Positions 33,451-36,496 of a stretch of 36,496 bases of DNA are shown here, piece by piece (position 1 is the first letter of the stretch; every line of letters begins with the position of its first letter). A program made the position numbers and the translations under genes. The stretch spans positions 1-36,496 of the forward strand of contig JAESPR010000123.1 of assembly GCA_016765685.1 (NCBI GenBank). Reading direction: 5' to 3'. The notes below the pieces were generated by a model. That model was not told the DNA's origin, searched no databases, and saw only the letters and a list, made by a program, of their open reading frames with translations. The stretch is from Colwellia sp. (GTDB taxonomy: Bacteria; Pseudomonadota; Gammaproteobacteria; Enterobacterales; Alteromonadaceae).

Positions 33451-33464
33451 GAATATGGTTAAAT

Positions 33465-33788
33465 TTATTTAGTTTGCTGAGCGTTACAACATTCCTCTTG
33501 TAAATAATTTATAACTTCATTAAGCGCCTCAAACTCTGGGAAGCAGAACAATACTCGACTTTCCCGTACTTGTTTTATCAAGCCAACTTTGATCATTTTT
33601 GCAATATGATGTGACAAGGTAGAGCCCGGAATACCAATATCTTGCTGGATACTGCCAACACTAATGCCATCATTGCCAGCCTTAACTAAAAGCTTAAATA
33701 TAGTGAGTCTAGTTGGATGCCCTAATTCAGCAAGACGAGCAGCAACAATGTCTAATTTACTCTCCTGAATAATAACTTTTTGAAGCAT
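33465..33788 (-). CDS. ArsR-family winged-helix repressor
   Basis: The 107-residue ArsR/SmtB-type regulator has LAELGHPTRLTIFKLLVKAG, then the recognition helix region DIGIPGSTLSHHIAKMIKVG and the wing LIKQVRESRVLFCF, with a C-terminal helix ending EECCNAQQ. The Cys97-Cys98 pair near the C-terminus and the Cys in the wing (LFCF) could bind a soft metalloid such as As(III). The classical ELCVCDL site is absent. AGGAAA precedes the ATG. It diverges from an ArsP-type permease, and the promoters overlap. Confidence 0.9.
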   Translation of the reverse strand: MLQKVIIQESKLDIVAARLAELGHPTRLTIFKLLVKAGNDGISVGSIQQDIGIPGSTLSHHIAKMIKVGLIKQVRESRVLFCFPEFEALNEVINYLQEECCNAQQTK

Positions 33789-33816
33789 TGGTAATATTTC
33801 CTAAAATTAATAGCTA

Positions 33817-33856
33817 TTGACATTTCGACTATACTGGAAATATAATGATTCGACAA
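33817..33856. promoter_or_regulatory. Overlapping divergent promoters with ArsR operator candidate
   Basis: On the plus strand, TTGACA (33817-33822) and TATAAT (33841-33846) are perfect consensus boxes 18 bp apart, 48 bp before the permease ATG. On the minus strand, TTGTCG (33856-33851) and TATAGT (33833-33828), 17 bp apart, face arsR. The dyad ATTTC-N10-GAAAT (33822-33841) lies between the plus boxes and over the minus -10, so a bound ArsR dimer would block both. Confidence 0.75.
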
Positions 33857-33893
33857 ATCTAGAAATATGAAAATATAAATAAAGAGAAACATT

Positions 33894-34904
33894 ATGTCGA
33901 ATCAATTATCAACTAGCCTGGAATTTTTTATTGTCGTCTTTGGTGAGTTAGCCGTACTTTTTATCGCGATTAGTTTTGTGGTTAGTTTAATTAATCAAAA
34001 GTTACCGCCAGAAAAAATCAAACGTTTGTTAAGTGGCAATAGAGGTTATGGCATTGCTGTAGGTCTAGGCGCAGTTACGCCATTTTGTAGTTGTTCAACT
34101 TTACCTATGACCATTGGCTTAATTCAGGCAAGAGCTGCTTTTGGCCCTATTATGGCATTCTTATTTACTTCACCTTTACTTAACCCTTTTATCGTTGGGC
34201 TATTCTGGATAAGTTTTGGTGCAAAAATAACCCTTATTTATTCCGTGTTCGTAGTGTCTTTGGCAATGTTAAGTGGGGCACTATTACAGAAGTTTAAATT
34301 TGACCGTTTTATTCGAGTAGATATTCTTAAAAATACTAGTGCTACTACATGTGCAGACAAGTCAGCCCTGTCTAGCACTGAGTGTGTTGCTACTAAAAGC
34401 GTTGCAACTGAAAGCATTGCAACTGAAAGTACTAACAATGAAAGAGCATGTACACAGAGCAAGTGTTCAACCCCAGACTTAATTTCAAGCACTAATGATC
34501 TTAATTGGAAAAAGCTTTTCATTGAAACCATACAACAATTTAAATCGTTTGCGCCTTACATGGTGTTGGGGGTTGCGGTAGGTGCCGTTTTACATGGCTA
34601 TGTACCAGAAAGCGCCTTTGAGAGTTTAGCCGGACAAAATATATTTATCTTAATTCCATTATCGGCAATTGTTGGCGTATTTCTTTACGTTAGAGCATCG
34701 ACTATGGTGCCTATTGCTACTTCGCTTGCGGCAAAAGGTATGGCAATGGGCGCGGTAATGTCATTAACCATAGCAGGGGCTGGAGCGAGTTTACCTGAAA
34801 TGATCATGATGAAAAAAATGTTCCATTGGCCGTTATTAACAGCGTTTATATTTGTTGTTTTTGCGACGGCTTGTATCACTGGTTTTGCCATCGAATTACT
34901 TTAA
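33894..34904 (+). CDS. ArsP/DUF318-type permease
   Basis: The 336-residue polytopic membrane protein has about eight helices in two halves. The first half carries the family signature AVTPFCSCSTLPMTIGLIQA with Cys65 and Cys67, and FLFTSPLLNPFIVGLFW. The second has LGVAVGAVLHGYVPESAFES and RASTMVPIATSLAAKGMAMG...AGAGASLPEM. The family (PF03773-like) includes ArsP, an exporter of trivalent organoarsenicals. The substrate here is unproven, but the divergent arsR supports a metalloid. The cytoplasmic loop (about 143-200) is Cys/Ser/Thr-rich and includes a short 5-residue repeat (VATKS-VATES-IATES). Confidence 0.88.
   Translation: MSNQLSTSLEFFIVVFGELAVLFIAISFVVSLINQKLPPEKIKRLLSGNRGYGIAVGLGAVTPFCSCSTLPMTIGLIQARAAFGPIMAFLFTSPLLNPFIVGLFWISFGAKITLIYSVFVVSLAMLSGALLQKFKFDRFIRVDILKNTSATTCADKSALSSTECVATKSVATESIATESTNNERACTQSKCSTPDLISSTNDLNWKKLFIETIQQFKSFAPYMVLGVAVGAVLHGYVPESAFESLAGQNIFILIPLSAIVGVFLYVRASTMVPIATSLAAKGMAMGAVMSLTIAGAGASLPEMIMMKKMFHWPLLTAFIFVVFATACITGFAIELL
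34386..34430 (+). repeat. Three 15-bp tandem repeats inside the permease loop
   Basis: GTTGCTACTAAAAGC, GTTGCAACTGAAAGC and ATTGCAACTGAAAGT follow one another (34386-34430), coding VATKS-VATES-IATES. The in-frame expansion is confined to the non-conserved loop. Confidence 0.85.
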
Positions 34905-34932
34905 TTATATTAACTCTTTTAAGGAATTAAAC

Positions 34933-36102
34933 ATGAAAATCACCCATAAATTTGATAGTGGCAGCATTGATATTATCGACATAAAAGATCGTGAAAATAT
35001 TCAATTGAAATTAGCACAAGATAATAATGCGGATACTAAGCAGTGGTTTCATTTTAAATTAGAAACACAAAAAGATAAGTTACATAAAATAAGGTTTATT
35101 AATGCAGGGGAGAGTAGTTTCTCTTCCGCTTGGCGGGGTTATCAAGTGATGGCCTCTTACGATGATAAACATTGGTTTAGAGTAAAAACTAGCTATGACG
35201 GAAACGAGTTAGTTATTGTGCATACTCCTGAAAAAACAGTTATAAGTTACGCATATTTTGCTCCATATAGTTACCAACGTCATCAAGATTTAATTGCCGA
35301 AGTTAAAGAGTCTAAGCAAGGTAGCACAACCATCATTGGTAAAACCAATGATAATAACCCTATATATTTATTAATTTTTGATAATGGGAACAGCGATAAA
35401 AATAGTGATAAAAAGAAAGTTTGGCTCATCGCTAGGCAGCATCCCGGAGAAACTATGGCGCAATGGTTTATTGAAGGATTAATAAAGCGCTTAATAAGCC
35501 AAGATGAAGTAGCGATGAAACTTTTAGAAAATAGTGTGTTTTATATTGTTGCTAATATGAATCCTGATGGAAGTATCAGAGGTAATCATAGAACCAACAG
35601 TAAAGGTTTGAATTTAAATCGACAATGGCAGAACCCATCAAAAAGTGATTGCCCTGAAGTTTATTATGTTCAACAAGAAATGATTGAAACAGGTGTGGAT
35701 TTATTTTTAGACATTCATGGTGATGAAGAAATCCCCTATAGTTTTATCATGTCTGCTGGCACTAGTTGTAAAGTTAATACTCAAGCGAAACATTTCAAAG
35801 ACGATTATGTTGTGGCAAATGCAAATTTTCAAACTGCGGTTGATTACAATACCTACTTCAATAAAAGCAGTAGTTGCTGTGGAAGCTCAGGTTGTGGTGC
35901 CAAGGTCTTAAGTAAAGCAACCGACTATGTTGAAAGTACATTTGATTGTTTATCTATGGTGCTGGAAATGCCATTTATTGACAATGGAGTTGAAAGGGAA
36001 GGTGCAAATTCTAATGGCAAAACATTAAATAGCTCAGTGAATAATAGTGTAAATTTAGGGTTCTCAGTGCTGGAACCTATACTGGCTTTTTTAAAATCCT
36101 AA
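34933..36102 (+). CDS. M14 zinc carboxypeptidase, cytosolic-carboxypeptidase-like (M14_6)
   Basis: I chose the ATG at 34933, which has AAGGA about 8 nt upstream and gives 389 residues. The longer frame from 34852 lies inside the permease gene. The N-terminal beta-sandwich (about 1-115) precedes a peptidase domain with zinc ligands His170 and Glu173 (RQHPGE) and His262 (DIHGDEE), substrate-binding NMNPDGSIRGNHR and NLNRQW, and catalytic Glu345 (LEMPF). This matches bacterial relatives of cytosolic (tubulin-type) carboxypeptidases. There is no signal peptide, so it is cytoplasmic. An inserted SSSCCGSSGCGAK (Cys315, 316, 321) is unusual to my eye. The gap to the permease is 28 bp, so the two are likely cotranscribed. 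Confidence 0.9.
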   Translation: MKITHKFDSGSIDIIDIKDRENIQLKLAQDNNADTKQWFHFKLETQKDKLHKIRFINAGESSFSSAWRGYQVMASYDDKHWFRVKTSYDGNELVIVHTPEKTVISYAYFAPYSYQRHQDLIAEVKESKQGSTTIIGKTNDNNPIYLLIFDNGNSDKNSDKKKVWLIARQHPGETMAQWFIEGLIKRLISQDEVAMKLLENSVFYIVANMNPDGSIRGNHRTNSKGLNLNRQWQNPSKSDCPEVYYVQQEMIETGVDLFLDIHGDEEIPYSFIMSAGTSCKVNTQAKHFKDDYVVANANFQTAVDYNTYFNKSSSCCGSSGCGAKVLSKATDYVESTFDCLSMVLEMPFIDNGVEREGANSNGKTLNSSVNNSVNLGFSVLEPILAFLKS

Positions 36103-36496
36103 CTTAGCGTAATAATATTGCGAAAGTAATTACCCCTTTAAACTAAGGTACTATACCCGTCCCACTTGCTGAAACCTGTATCTTCAAGTAGAGGGGGAAA
36201 TTTATGTGAAGGCTTGCTCCATTTGAAATTGTATTTTTAAGTGGAACGGGTATAAAATGCTGCTGGAGCAAAAGCACCGCCATTAAAGTTTTTTAAATTT
36301 TTCGTGTGCTTGTTATAACGTAAGCTCCTAACGAACCACCTACCGGTATTTTGTAAGCACTAAGATCAGCCGTATTTGATTTATATAATGAAAGGTAACG
36401 CAGGGAGATGCCATCCTTGAGCAACATTCCCTGTTTTGTCATCCTGAATCGTACCCTAACGATTTAACTTTATCCTTAAAGCGTCCTATAAAAAGG
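36103..36496. other. Non-coding end of window, 394 bp
   Basis: No convincing gene is present. It contains the MITE-like element at 36152-36254. On the minus strand a 49-codon frame (36293-36442) has no Shine-Dalgarno sequence or recognisable motif and is not called. The last 80 bp read like decayed repeat DNA. Confidence 0.5.
36152..36254. mobile_element. 103-bp MITE/REP-like element
   Basis: TATACCCGTCCCACTT (36152-36167) and AAGTGGAACGGGTATA (36239-36254) are inverted repeats with 15 of 16 positions matching. The interior holds weaker secondary pairings (CACTTG with CAAGTAG; TCCATTT with AAGTGGA), so the whole can fold as two arms. I recall similar TATACCCGT-CCACTT sequences as dispersed intergenic repeats in Colwellia relatives; that needs a genome search. 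Confidence 0.65.

Noticed and set aside
34852-34932. Upstream start for the M14 peptidase within the permease gene
   Set aside because: The extra 27 residues are out-of-frame permease sequence with no Shine-Dalgarno sequence; ATG 34933 has AAGGA.
36293-36442. 49-codon minus-strand frame near the window end
   Set aside because: No Shine-Dalgarno sequence, no recognisable motif and surrounding repeat-like DNA.
1-36496. CRISPR arrays, tRNA/rRNA genes, integrase or prophage modules
   Set aside because: Looked for on both strands. No regularly spaced repeats, no cloverleaf or rRNA signatures and no integrase or phage genes were seen.

Overview
The window reads as chromosomal DNA of a marine gammaproteobacterium of the Alteromonadales, most likely Colwelliaceae (Colwellia/Thalassotalea-like). 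This is inferred from the low GC content, several TonB-dependent receptors, the DUF5062 gene, the argO-argP pair, a complete deoxynucleoside-catabolism locus, and short inverted-repeat elements of a type I associate with this group. I see no rRNA, tRNA, CRISPR array, prophage or plasmid functions.

Layout. (1) 1-3835: a TonB-dependent receptor cut by the window edge (minus, TTG start) diverges from a secreted M28 zinc-peptidase lipoprotein. (2) 3958-5622: asnB, convergent with the peptidase across a strong bidirectional terminator. (3) 5952-9006: an envelope cluster of TlpA-like thioredoxin, small Gly/Cys-tailed DUF4266 lipoprotein, DUF3570 outer-membrane protein and ApbE-type flavin transferase. 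It looks like an extracytoplasmic redox/flavinylation module and is the least understood system here. (4) 9104-10721: tandemly duplicated solitary solute-binding proteins, the second with a degraded ancestral start codon. (5) 10922-11191: DUF5062. (6) 11271-19876 (minus): a metal-efflux operon in the order blaI-like repressor, M56 (BlaR1-like) protease lacking a penicillin sensor, CzcC, CzcB, CzcA, HupE/UreJ protein, and an unrecognised membrane-anchored protein. (7) 20059-30139: nucleoside salvage and catabolism: tdk, ALDH16-type aldehyde dehydrogenase, deoC, nupC and udk on the minus strand, deoB plus a TonB receptor on the plus strand. (8) 30218-30377: a MITE-like element. (9) 30397-32023: divergent argO/argP. 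(10) 32305-33279: a REP-associated (Y1/HUH) transposase with palindromic flanks. (11) 33465-36102: arsR-family regulator divergent from an ArsP-type permease and a cytosolic-carboxypeptidase-like M14 enzyme, with overlapping divergent promoters. (12) 36103-36496: non-coding, with a second MITE-like element.

How the genes work together. In the nucleoside locus, NupC and probably the TonB receptor import nucleosides. Tdk and Udk phosphorylate them, DeoB interconverts pentose 1- and 5-phosphates, and DeoC cleaves deoxyribose-5-phosphate to glyceraldehyde-3-phosphate and acetaldehyde, which the ALDH could oxidise. In the metal operon a BlaI/M56 pair probably replaces the usual two-component system in controlling a CzcCBA pump. 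Three genes carry short tandem duplications across or beside their stop codons, suggesting local replication slippage. All functions are read from sequence motifs and gene context; no database search was possible.
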